A DNA stretch of 64,000 nt, from assembly GCA_950295325.1 (NCBI GenBank), contig OX485804.1, forward strand, positions 25,604,001 to 25,668,000. The letters are read 5' to 3'. The position numbers were made by a program, and so were the translations under genes. The notes beneath the pieces are model-generated. The model was not told the origin of the DNA, ran no database searches, and saw only the letters and a program-made list of their open reading frames with translations. The stretch is from Polytrichum commune (taxonomy: Eukaryota > Streptophyta > Polytrichopsida > Polytrichales > Polytrichaceae). Below, piece after piece: positions 26,148-36,887 of the stretch (position 1 is the first letter of the stretch; each line of letters begins with the position of its first letter).

Positions 26148-26813
26148 TAAGAATCCATGTGAATGCAAGATGGATGTAAAGTCTACATGGATTCCTACAT
26201 GGCATCAAACGGATCATGTTTCATGGTCACTTGGACTATTCTCAAAAACCACCTCTTGGAGGTAGGCCTCAACACAAAATTGGGAGACCATGGCACTCTG
26301 AATGCTCACAACCATTGATTTATTTTATTTTATCATGTGTGAGGACCCACATGAATAAGAATTCGTTGAAATAGCATTTAGTTGAGGGCCCGGTCACACA
26401 TGGCTTCACACTACACTTGAGGGTCTATGCTCGGGGGGTTCACTGGCGAAAATCGTAGAACAACGTGCGATAAAAAATAGGGTCTAATATATTCATTGTA
26501 GATAAATTTTGTAAAAAACGTACATATAATATAGGGGGTTTTAAAATAGTGAAAAAGGATTATATGTAAAATACCATCACACCTTTATTTTGAAAAATAC
26601 CATGCCTTATAATATTTTTTGCAAGGTAAATAGCCCCCCAATAAATAGGTCCCGAATGCACGTGTATGCAAAATATAAGAGGGAGTGAACCCCCCGAGGG
26701 TCTATGACCACACTTCATGATTTTGGAAGTGTCTTGGGACGGCCTTTGGACATTTTCCTTTTGGGCTCTCACAATTTCACGGTCACGGCCCTTGGCTCGT
26801 GTGTGAAGTGGCC
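26148..26813 (+). mobile_element. PIF/Harbinger-like MITE, family A, 5'-truncated, with nested insertion
   Basis: From about 26148 the sequence aligns with the interior of family A. It continues to an intact right end GTGTGTGAAGTGGCC at 26813 followed by TTA. The left end is missing. A hAT-like MITE (26430-26698) interrupts it. Confidence 0.75.
26430..26698. mobile_element. hAT-like MITE, 269 bp
   Basis: Perfect 15-bp inverted ends CTCGGGGGGTTCACT are flanked by a perfect 8-bp direct repeat GGTCTATG (26422-26429 and 26699-26706). An 8-bp target duplication is the hAT-type size. It is an internally deleted relative of the 629-bp copy at 37271-37899 ('aacgtgcgataaaaaa', 'tgcacgtgtatgca' are shared). 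It has no coding capacity. Confidence 0.87.
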
Positions 26814-27778
26814 TTAAAGTGCATCCCGCTACCTTGGTGCAGCAACTTAGGGCCACTTCACACATGAGCCAAGAGCCATGACCTTGTAATGGTGAGGACC
26901 CTTGACTCGCATCCAAAGGCCGTACCATCGGTGTTGGGAAAGCCATTTTATGTAGTCTTGGGCCCTCAAGCATAGTTTGAAGTGAGAATGAACCATGGTG
27001 CGGGACCATTGCATATTTTGTTGGCAGAAAAAAAGATGGGAGGATTTGGTTTTATACAATATGTCTCAAACTTTATCAATTTAAGAGAATTACTTGGTGG
27101 TGTTTGTCTGTCCTAGAATTTATTCTGGAATCTACCATGCAGTATGTCTTGAAATATGTCTTGGTTGCTTTCTACGAACCACAAAGATATAGGCTAGAAA
27201 ATTTTATTAAAAAAGTCATGGTCTCCCGGAATTTGTATCAGGCACACCTCTTGGAGGTGGGTCTGACGCAAATTCCGGTAGACCATGCACCCTTATCCAC
27301 AACCTGCCATGTAGGACTCCATGCAGACTTTTCATTCACAAACTTTTCTTTGGACCTTTAGGCCTTCACCTCCTAGTGTGAAGTGAACTTGGACTGTCTT
27401 GTCTTTTCGACCAATGAGAGCTCTTACATGGCCAAGGGGCCTTCAGGGGCGGTTTACACCATAGACCATGAACTCGTCCCACGGAAGATGCCTTATTCCT
27501 TGGTACGAGTTCATGGTCTACATTTCATGGTTCGAGTTATTAAAAAATTGATTTACAAAGCCGTTGGGCCCCTCACTAGGTGTAAACCGAATGTGGACCA
27601 AGAGGAATGACCATGCGGCAAGGAGTGGATGTGCTGATTTTTTTAATATAAAGCCCAAAAAGGGCAGTTTTAGTAAAAAACAAAGTTTGACCATTTTGTT
27701 GACTTCACTTGTCTACACATGCCTTCACTTATCTTCTCACTTAGGTTTTTCTTCTTTTCGCCTTAAAATTCAGCAAGT

Positions 27779-29173
27779 ATGGTCGAAATGGAAGAGAGGA
27801 GGAGGAAGCTAGTTGTGCTACTAGGATTGTACATATTTTTGTACATGCTTGTGAAGAATGTTGTAGGCATTCAAACACTGATTTTGCAAGGAGAATGGGA
27901 AAAAATTGCAATTTTGAGCGTGGTTTACGAAAGCATTGGACGTAAAGAGAGGAACATATGGAGTCAAGAGAGGATGTTAGGTTTTGTGGACCGGTTGCTA
28001 TTAGGTTCGTGGACGGAGAAAGAATTTAGAAAGCGAACGCGAGTGACATATACGACATTTAGGTTCTTGTGTGAGAGGTTGGGTCCTTATTTGAAGAAAG
28101 AGGATACTCGTTTTAGGGTTTCGGTACCGGTGCAAGAGAGGATAGCGATGTCATTGCATCGGTTGGGTAGTGGTGATGGATTGCAAACAATAGGTGATTT
28201 GTATGGAGTACATAAAAGCACAATATCTATAATAGTGAGAGAATTTTGCAGAGCCGTAAGAAAGCATCTTCAACCAATTTTCGTGCAAACTCCAAGTGAA
28301 TCACAGTTTAGGGTTTTAGCTTCAAAGTTCGAAAAGTTGCACGGAATACCTTACATTATAGGTGCGATAGATGGATCACATATTCCTGTTTTAGCTCCTA
28401 TACTCGGGGGAGAAGATTATTACTGTAGGAAGTCATTTCATTCAGCGATTTTACAGGGAATTGTTGGACATGATTGCATGTTTTGGGATTATGAGTTTGG
28501 GTGGGCAGGGAGTCTTCACGATTGGGCAGTATTTCAAGTGACAAAAATTGGACGAGCTTGTATTGAGGGTAAATTCCAGCCTTACAAGTTGATAGGAGAT
28601 GCGGCATATCCGGTATGACCTTGGATGTATTGTCCATTTAAGGGTGGAAAAACAGCGTTATCCGGGAAAGAGGGAAATTGGAATTTCATACAATCTTCGA
28701 CGAGGATGTGCGTAGAGAGGGCGTTCGGGATTTTGAAGGACAGATGGAGATTGATAATGAAACGATCTGAGGTACCTTTGAGGAATATGCCTGATATTGT
28801 AGCAACTTGTATAGTATTGCACAATATATGTATTGTCAATAACGAAGGTATAGAAGAAGATTGGATTATTGAAGCAGAAAATAAATTATCTAGAAGAATT
28901 AGCGAGGGTGAAGTAGGAGAAGGCAGTGAATTACGAGGAGAAAGAGCTGAAATTGCGGAAGTGCGAAGAAGGATATTAGCTAGGGAAGATATGCCAATTG
29001 CAGATGAAGAAAATGATGAAGAGACAAATTTATTTTTATTGAGAGAAAATGAGAAGGCTAATGACCTTCTGCGGGAAGCTACAACGATGCACGAAACATT
29101 GGCAGAAAGTTTGTGGCAATACAAACTACGGCAGAAATCTAGTATTATGGAAACTGATAGTGATAGTAATTAA
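27779..29173 (+). pseudogene. PIF/Harbinger DDE transposase, split by one in-frame TGA
   Basis: The frame runs from ATG at 27779 to TAA at 29171-29173, interrupted only by TGA at 28616-28618. Counting through the stop gives 464 positions, a normal length. The N-terminal half has an HTH-like region (IGDLYGVHKSTISIIVREF). Catalytic acids are in AIDGSH (D198), GSLHDW (D248) and ERAFG (E313), as in the DDE_4 family, so two acids lie before the stop and the third after it. The stop falls in the conserved GDAAYPV-x-PW stretch, where relatives often have Arg; CGA to TGA by deamination of methylated CpG is a likely cause (inference). ATG at 28625 could restart a C-terminal piece without D198 and D248. 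The enzyme would cut and paste elements with matching ends. Confidence 0.93.
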
Positions 29174-29175
29174 AT

Positions 29176-30613
29176 CTAGAATTTAGCTATAAGAGCTGCA
29201 AAATTCTTATCCATATTCTTGAGGATAGCAGTAGATTCTTGGAATGAAGCAAGAAGTGCCCCTGAATTTCCTACAACCTGTTCTAGAAGATTTTCAATCT
29301 TCTCTTGTGTCTTCTTTTTCTTCTCTTGTGTTGGCGGTGCAGAAGTTGTTGTCTGAGACGGTGTAGGGGTAGAAGGAATATTATCTTCTGCCCAAGATTC
29401 TGTAGCACTAGCAGGAATTTCATTGTGAACACTGGCCCTACTACCATACCATTGATCCATCTCTGTAAACCACTTGCATTCTTGTTTTCTATCACTGCCT
29501 GAAATTTCATTTGCTCTCTTGTCAGTTCTGTATTCACTTAAGATGGTTTTGTATTTTTTTTTGCACGATAACCAGGAACGGTTGAAACCTTTGATTGCAG
29601 CGACCATTCGAATCTGCAATTTGAGCCAAGAGTTGGTACCTACAGTAGCAACAGGAAAACACATTAAAAACTCCAAACCAGAAGCTAAAAGATGTTGAAA
29701 TTGACCCTGAAAAAAAAATTCAGCATAGTTGAAGTGTAGTATAAGGACATAAGCGACGTCATTGGTATCGAAGTAGGGAGTGTAACGTAGTGGTAAGGAT
29801 AGAGGTTTAGGGTAGAGGAGACGCGGGTTCCATTCCCGACCTTGACAAACTTTTACTAAATACAGTAACAAAACTCGAAGCCCCCGCGGCAACGGCCGCC
29901 CGACTATGGGGGGAAGGGGGGCATAGGGGCTAAGGCCAAGGCCTCTACGGGCCCATCATACGGCCAACATCATACGTTTACCTTTTATCTTTTACCTTTT
30001 ACCATATTTACATTTTACCACATTTATTTTTTACCACATTTACCACATCTACCTTTTACCACATTTACCTTTTACCAAAAATCAAATTACAAAAAAATTT
30101 GAAAAACATATTACCTTGCTTGTTTGCTGTTTTTGTGAATTCTTCCTCCATCTCCCCGCGAATTGCTATCAGGTGATGCACTTCAAAATCCTTCCATTTG
30201 ATTCTGCTAATTTCTTCTTCTTCTTCTTCCGATTCGCCAATTTCGATTGTATTCCTCTTGTCGCCTTTCTTCATCTTCTTTGTTGATTCTTTTGTAACAC
30301 GCCCCCTCTTTCTTCCTGCTAGTTGGCTCTTTGCTGCTCCCTCGATTTCCTCTTTTTCTTCAAACATTTCTTCTATAACATGATGACTATCTAACTGTCC
30401 TCCTTGTCTGTAATTTGTCATGTTCAGAAGTGGAGGAGGATGAAATACACTAAAAGTGTTGGGGAGCACATTCGGACCTTGCAACATTCGTGAAATCGAA
30501 TTTTGATTCTCTCTGAAATTTTGATTTGACACTCGTTGCATCCACTCTGAATTTTGTGACCACTCTCCTTGTGACTCTCTACGTGCTTCCTCATCAACAA
30601 AGTATCCTTCCAT
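29176..30613 (-). CDS. Harbinger ORF1, Myb/trihelix-like DNA-binding protein
   Basis: This is the second gene of the 3.6-kb Harbinger. In this superfamily the Myb-like protein helps bring the transposase into the nucleus and to the ends. Two exons are proposed: 30613-30115 and 29639-29176, joined by a GT-AG intron (donor GTAATATG, acceptor TACTGTAG). They give 320 residues with no internal stop. The joined frame forms a trihelix-like region, IKWKDFEVHHL...NSWLKLQIRM...RSWLSCKKKYK, with regularly spaced tryptophans. Before it lie a basic nuclear-localisation-like run (GRKRGRVTKESTKKMKK) and an acidic stretch; after it comes a Ser/Thr/Pro-rich linker and a C-terminal helix. The intron contains a SINE-like sequence. 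The stop codon is 2 bp from that of the convergent transposase. Exon limits are predicted from splice consensus only. Confidence 0.82.
29776..29850 (+). mobile_element. tRNA-derived SINE-like head inside the Harbinger ORF1 intron
   Basis: TAACGTAGTGGTAAGG is followed about 30 bases later by GCGGGTTCCATTCCCGACC, close matches to polymerase III boxes A and B in plant SINEs. It sits antisense in the intron of the Myb-like gene. The 3' limit is not defined. Confidence 0.5.
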
Positions 30614-31078
30614 TTCTGCGGAACAAAAATTTTGCGAATCTGCGAAAAAAAATCTATCACTCTATCACTATGTTGCAAGAAAGAGAAATGACAAATCCTT
30701 CATATAACGGCCTTTTCATTGTGCCCTGAAATTAAACCGTTAATCCGTTTTAACAGTAACCTGCAGCGGACAATAAAAATTTATTAAAAAATTTATTTTG
30801 GCATTTTTCTGCCATGGGCCCCTGACTGTTTTTCCAGGACCACCTCTTTTGCCCCTCCCAACGGAAAACCCGTTGGACCATGCCATTGGATATAGTAGGC
30901 TTAAAATACAAAATTTGTGGACCTCAACCTCCGTGGTCACTCTGCCATTTTTTCCTTTGTGTAAACCCAAGTCGTCCCGGGACGACTTCAACGTCCAATC
31001 ACATCGCTTAAACGGCCGTGGGACGACTTCATGGTCCATAGTGTAAACCGCCCCTCAACCTTGTGTGTGAAGTTGCCC

Positions 31079-31247
31079 TTAAACCGAGAGAAGGAATTCA
31101 TGAAGCGGAGGCCCCATGAATGGGATGACAAGGTGCACCAAAGTCACCCTTGAATTGGATGAGTGACGAGTCAGGCGCAATTACACTATTTATGGCAAAT
31201 AGTGTGGGCCACACTATATACGAGGAAACTAATGATGAAAACATAGG
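31079..31247. other. short spacer
   Basis: Nothing recognisable. Confidence 0.4.
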
Positions 31248-31700
31248 GGATATAATATTATGAGTGCATGTTGTATTTCTATCCACAAATGCTCAACTTC
31301 CGAAGTCTATGTTGTAGGTCACATGATTTCAATAGGATGGAAAATAGTGTGCACTTGAGAGACTTCCAATAAAGTGAGATCGAATGAAAACCCGTCTTAT
31401 TACCTGGACGATTCTAATTCTAATACTTAATCAATTGATAACATTAAGAATCAAAATGGAGAAACCTATTTCCCAAAAAATTCCTTGTTAAATGTTGTTG
31501 TCCCAAAATATAATGTCCAAGAATGTCATATATGAGATTGGTGCAAAAGTGATTTACTCTAGTATATCACTATTGTAATGTGTAATGATGTGTGTTGTGG
31601 GCCACACTATAGTGCATCAAACAATGAGTAGCATTACAAGAACTATGCCCATAATATTCACCATAAATAATGTAGTTTAGGCCCACAAGAGTTTAAATGC
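31248..31700 (+). repeat. ~500-bp dispersed repeat, copy 2
   Basis: A diverged copy of 13978-14490 in the same orientation, with the shared blocks described there. Confidence 0.6.
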
Positions 31701-32770
31701 GTTGTAGACTTGATTTAATGTGGCAGTGAAATTGACATGCCATGTTAATCACAATGGCCTTCATAGAACGACACCTCCAATATTGTCACCCACATTGATG
31801 ATGGTGTTGCTTTGTTTTTTTAGTTGGTCCAAGCCTGTATGTAATCTTGAAACATGTAGTGGCCTCCATAATTATGGTCATGTAACAACAAACGTTCCAT
31901 GTCACCTTGTATGGACTTGTCAACCAATGAATGCAAAATCATTTAGGTGGGTCAATAAAGAACAATGTGGACTACACTAAATCAATTGTCCAATGCAGTG
32001 TAGAACTTGCACCAATTTTTTATGAATTTTTTATTCTTAAGGGTGATATTTAGCGTCAATTTGTAAAGATGATAGTGATAATGTGAAGGATGGAGCCCAA
32101 GACACTAAGGCATCAACATACGAGGGAGTGAGTGTTCACAACACTTACTGAGGGGGAGAGTGGAACATGGAGGTCGGAAGGTATAAATGTTGATAATCGG
32201 TGTAGAGATCAAGGATGGTGATATTTTATTTTATTATTAAAAAAATCCTACACTGGGATTAAAAAACCCTCGAATAAAGATAGTGAGCTTAATTTGGGAT
32301 GAATTGACAACCTACCTAAAAGGGCATGTTTTATTTATTTATTATAATTACCTCTCAATAGGTGTTAGGAAACTGCACCAAACCTGAGGCCCAAGTACGT
32401 ACGGCCACCTTATGGTGATAAGAATTGAAAGGATGATTTAAGGTGCATTTAGGGTGGTTTGTCAATGCCCATTCTAGTCATTTTATACATGCACGGGAGG
32501 GGGGGGGGATTGGTCCTAGCCATTTTATTCACAAAGCCAAGGAGATAAGCCAACAAAGCACAAAGGGGGTCAATACCCAAGAAGCAAGGTGATAGTTTTG
32601 CAAGTGAATTGGGTGGGATCATGTGACATTGCACACCATTACAAATTGGGCTTTGCTCTAGGTTTGGATTTAGTACCTAATGATATTATGTTGGTTCTCG
32701 TCATGAAGGCGGGGGTCCTCGTCATATGCAAGGTTGTCATACACAAGGCCCATGAATTGGTTTAAGAAAG
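31701..32770. other. gene-free DNA
   Basis: A G-run lies at 32502-32510. No gene or repeat structure is recognisable. Confidence 0.4.
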
Positions 32771-33094
32771 CTACACTAGATAGGATACTTAGTGTTTGAT
32801 ACACTAAATACGAACAAATACACTAAATATCAATAACTCTATGAAAGTAGGTAACATTAAATGTAAACTCAAACACTGAATATCAATTATGGTAACATGT
32901 GGAAGTTACATGTTTGAATTTAGCGTTAGTAAGGATATGAAAAACAAAATAACAATGATAAAAGGAGAATTCCAACATATCTTCTAGCATATCTTCTAAT
33001 ACTAATCATCAAAAATTTGAAAATTAGTGTTGAGCAAGGTAGGATGGTAACAACATTGAATATAATATAACGTTAAACATCATATTTAGTGTAG
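32771..33094 (+). mobile_element. CTACACTA...TAGTGTAG element, inverted relative of 21453-21743
   Basis: The 324-bp element begins CTACACTAGATA and ends TATTTAGTGTAG, a 12-bp inverted end with one or two mismatches. The interior aligns to the copy at 21453-21743 on the opposite strand. A short piece of the same motif (ACTAAATATCATATTTAGTGTAG-like) also occurs near 48428-48450. It is non-coding; a MITE is likely. Confidence 0.68.
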
Positions 33095-34441
33095 TGGTTT
33101 TGACTTTTCATCAAATTTTCAATCAAGGCTAAAATTCTTCTATTTTTTCTACACATCTATGTTTAGCCCAAGGGCTAATATGAATATTCATTTTGAATAT
33201 TAACCATATGGCCATATGTATGTGCAATAGCTCAGAGTGTTGGTTTAAGTGGCCTCTACCTTATATTAACCACAATTAGGTATGGCAACTTACAACTAAG
33301 TAGATGATTATGCCCAAATTCCAACAAGTGGACACCCTATCTTAAAGCACTAGACGCAACACCTTGAGGCATATCGCCACCTTGGTGCCACACCAACTAA
33401 ACTACACCATTTATTGTAGAGTGAGTACTTGCACCATTTATTTCAAATACCTATTGTGCATAATCATTTGGAATTATTTGGTGCTATAACTCCTTACAAA
33501 GGATGCAACTTTTTACCATCAATTTGTTGTTGGCTCTGTCTTAGGACAAAGACTATGCATCAACTTCTTCGTTTCAAGAGCAATTTTCCTAACTACTTTG
33601 TGTTCACACTTGGACGTTACTTGTTCTTGTTATTTTTGGTCCACTGTATTTAATGTGGATGTTATCTATAGTTTTTATATATACATATAAGTGCTCCCTA
33701 AAATGCATTGAAAGAAATATAGTTAACTATAGTTATTTCGGCAGTTGTGAGCCCAAAATCGTGCCCACATGTGGTGATTAACTCTTCGAACCCAATTTTT
33801 GTTTGACTTTGAGGTGTTATGTTTATTCACAAAACATAAAAAGAGTGAAGTGTGGTGTGGATTTAAGTTTAGGCATTAGAATGTGTTGTGTGATTATTTC
33901 AAGGTTGAATTCAATAAGAGTACGCCTTGATAATGTGAGTAGGGGGTAAGGTGAAGCAAGGTGAGCTCCGCGGGTTAAATGCCCACTTTTGGATCCACCT
34001 TGTTAGTTTAGGAAGAAGGAAGCTTGGTGGAAGGGGATTAGTCCCTACTTTAGAGGTGAAGGTTAAGGGATTGTGATTGGAGGTGCTAATCCTCTCTCCC
34101 TCTCTCCCTCTTTACTACTTAAGGTGGTTTCTCTCTTATTTTCCTCTCTCTCCATCAAGCGCTCTCAAGGGAGCAAGCTCTTAAGAGCTTGAGCCACATG
34201 TGTGGGTTAGTAGTTTTAGTAAAGTTAATTAGTTAAGCTCTCTCTCTCTCAAGGCCTCCCAAGTGAGTGAGCTCTTAGAGCTTGAGATTGCCTAGGAGGA
34301 TTAGGGGTTAGTTTAGTGAAATTAGTGGGATATGTTCATTCATTGGTCAAGGGACTAGAGGAATATTTGATTAATCATTAGGGGTTGAGAATAGTTGTTA
34401 GGACTTATTAGACATCTGCCTAAACACTGCTTGGAACCAAG
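33095..34441. other. gene-free DNA, CT-rich in part
   Basis: The segment 34090-34280 is rich in CTCTC runs. It contains a local duplication of 'aagctcttaagagcttgag', a palindromic AGCTCTTAAGAGCT motif, seen again as 'gagctcttagagcttgag'. It could be a leader of an unrecognised element. No coding region is seen. Confidence 0.4.
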
Positions 34442-34801
34442 CTTAGTGGCTGCTGGGCAGTTGAAACTACACCCAGCTTAGTTGCTGCTGGGCAGTTGAA
34501 ACTGCACCCAGCTTAGTTGCTGCTAGGCAGTTGAAACTGCACCCAGCTTAGTTGCTGCTGGGCAGTTGAAACTGCACCCAACTTAGTTGTTGTTGGGCAG
34601 CTGAACCTGCACCGAGCTTAGTTGCTGCTGGCAGCTGAAACTGCACCCAACTTAGTTGTTGCTGGGCAGCTGAAACTACACCCAACTTAGTTGCTGCTGG
34701 GCAGTTGAAACTGCACCCAACTTAGTTGCTGCTGGGCAGTTGAAACTGCACCCAACTTAGTTGCTGCTGGGCAGCTGAAACTACACCGAGCTTAGTTGCT
34801 G
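34442..34801 (+). repeat. 35-bp minisatellite, about ten units
   Basis: About ten head-to-tail units start CTTAGTTGCTGCTGGGCAGT and continue to a CACCCAG end. Unit-to-unit differences are few (AGTTG/AGCTG, CTGCACC/CTACACC, CCAGC/CCAAC), and one unit has lost a G. Every unit carries GCTGCTGGGCAG. Because 35 is not divisible by 3, successive units shift reading frame, so it is not a coding repeat. Confidence 0.95.
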
Positions 34802-36887
34802 ATTCCAGGTTAACCAAGGGACGGCCGGTAAATAGGCCGGATTTGGACCGATAGGTTAATTAACCGGGTGGCTGGTTTAGCGAGCTAAGGTTAAGATTAA
34901 GAAGGGGGTGCCGCTAAACTAGCCATGAGGGTGTTAGACCATTTGTAGATTAAAATAGTTCCTAGACAAGTGTTAAGCTCAATAGGATAGGCGATGTGTG
35001 TGTGGAAGTCACATGTGATTGCATTTAACATTGACTATGGAGTAAAGTGTTTCTTAACACTTGTACACTCTCAAGTCACCATAATTCACGTGCACAATCC
35101 ATGGAGAATGTGGAGGATTCTTGCAATGGCAGGAACAAGGAAGTGAAGATTAAAAGAGTGAGGGGAATGTCCTTAAGGGCATGTGTGGCTAAAGCCGCGG
35201 GTTGGACTCTTGAGAAAGCTAACTCTACCACAAGCCAAAAGGCTAACATTAATAAAGCACAATGAGTGAGACAATATGTGTTCATTTGAACATGAAAATT
35301 ACCTTGCACACGGTTCAATGTTGTAATAGACACATGTGATTCTCAAAGTCATCACCCGGACTAGGACGCTAAAGGGGGGTGGATTTGGCCTCACAGCAGT
35401 TCTTGATTATTTATTTTTAAATTTTGGGTGATAAATGAGTAGCTTCAATCCTTGACCTGTATTTGAGAAGAAGGTGCACAAAATCCAAGAAAGGTTTGGT
35501 ATAGTGACTAGCCATGGATTGGCATGAGCAAAGTAATCAACTACAACTGTAGTCTTTCATAGCAAAGGACAAAGCCTCACGGTTCTACCATTTTCTTGTT
35601 ATATATATATATATATATATGTATATGTATATGTATATAACATACTATTTATTTGTGTTGTACATGTAAGAAATTGTAACATTGATCAAAAGTTGTAGTA
35701 TTTTGTAACTTTAACTAGTAATCCATCATATTTGAATAGAATGTCATTTATGGTATTCATAGTGAACAACCTAACAATCTCACTCACCGTATGTTGAAGC
35801 CTACATATAATTTACATTAATTGTTTAAGTAAGAATGTTGCTATAAATTTAGAGCACTTGGTTGTTCAATTCAATGTTCATTCTTATGAAACATGGAGTG
35901 TTCTCCCATATGGGGTGGACCAGCTTTAATATGCCACACACTCGTTACACTAAATGCAAACATGGAAGAAATTATTCATTTCACAAAATTACACACCATA
36001 TGTGCCTAGGTTTGATTCCACAACGTTAAATTTTTTTTCAAGCTTTGTGCCACGTGTCACGCCCACACTTGTGGGAACCTCTTAACCATGCGTGTAGTGT
36101 CATATCTTGATTATTTGGATGATAACCTCGTATACACATGTAATATGTTGGTAAAATAATGTCCTATTGACATTAATATGCAGTGGAGATCCAAAGGTTC
36201 TAGGTTTGTGGATAATCTATTAGAACCCAAAGTCTGCAAATAATGGACGTGACAATCTACAAACAGATGGGTGTCATACTCACATGGACTCTAAAACATT
36301 TGATCTATGAAGGTGTCGAGGTTTGAAACATTGAGCCACTTGGTGGGTAAGGAAGGTGTATCATATTTAATGCCTCTTGGTTGCAGTGGACTGCATTTTC
36401 TAGTTATAAAACCACTCCCATTTAGATCATAATGATTCCAACAACACTGCTTGTGGACGTCACATTCCTATGTGCATGACCATTGTTCTCAACAACTCCA
36501 ACAACACACCCAATGCCAAACCCTAAAAAATCCCAAGAATAGACTACTTTTGGATTTGCTACCATGCCCATTCGTGTCAATTGACATTATTTAAGTCAAC
36601 ACACATTTAAAAGGACCCTAATTCAAATGCAACATGAAAAACTAAACTAATCTTGACATTTGATAACACATTCTAATTTACCTTTCTTGCATGTTCTTTG
36701 TTTGGGTATTTTCTCCAAGGCCCTCTCCCATATTGGCTTGGAATCAACGAGGAGTGATGAGAGAGGAAAATTGCATACAATTTTACATGTCACCTATCTA
36801 CCGTAAAAACTATGAAATAATGTGCAACTTCAAGGTTATATATATATATAAATGGACACTGGGATTCACTTCAAATTCCTCCAATCA
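34802..36887. other. gene-free AT-rich DNA
   Basis: It contains the AT-rich microsatellite at 35601-35640 and a short TA run near 36838-36851. The 72-codon frame at 35047-35265 is basic but matches nothing I know. Confidence 0.4.
35601..35640. repeat. (AT)n / (TATG)n microsatellite
   Basis: A run of AT dinucleotides passes into ATGTAT repeats. Confidence 0.93.

Larger units (their letters stand above)
27446..31054 (+). mobile_element. PIF/Harbinger DNA transposon, both genes present, 3609 bp
   Basis: The element has 39-bp inverted ends beginning GGGGCGGTTTACAC, with three mismatches between ends, and a TCA target duplication (27443-27445, 31055-31057). Subterminal sequence repeats the inner half of the end in inverted and direct copies: an ACGAGTTCATGGTC copy near 27500, and GACGACTTCA with a GTCGTCCCGGGACGAC palindrome near 30970. 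It carries the two usual genes of the superfamily, a DDE transposase on plus and a Myb/trihelix-like protein on minus, arranged tail to tail with 2 bp between stop codons. It is nested in a shorter relative (26850-31078). The transposase has one in-frame stop, so the copy is probably inactive but recently so. Confidence 0.95.
26850..31078 (+). mobile_element. PIF/Harbinger-like MITE, family A, interrupted by a 3.6-kb Harbinger
   Basis: The left end GGGCCACTTCACACATGAG at 26850 and the right end complement GGGCAACTTCACACACAAG at 31078 are flanked by TTA on both sides (26847-26849, 31079-31081). Without the inner element (27446-31054) the interior aligns with 24462-24960. Only 24 bp of host element lie to the right of the inner insertion. 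Confidence 0.87.

Noticed and set aside
28625-29173. Separate gene for the C-terminal transposase piece
   Set aside because: It is in frame with the upstream part, continues the same domain and lacks two of three catalytic acids; a nonsense-split single gene is simpler.
33770-35400. A full LTR retrotransposon around the 35-bp minisatellite
   Set aside because: No paired LTRs, primer-binding site or coding region could be found.
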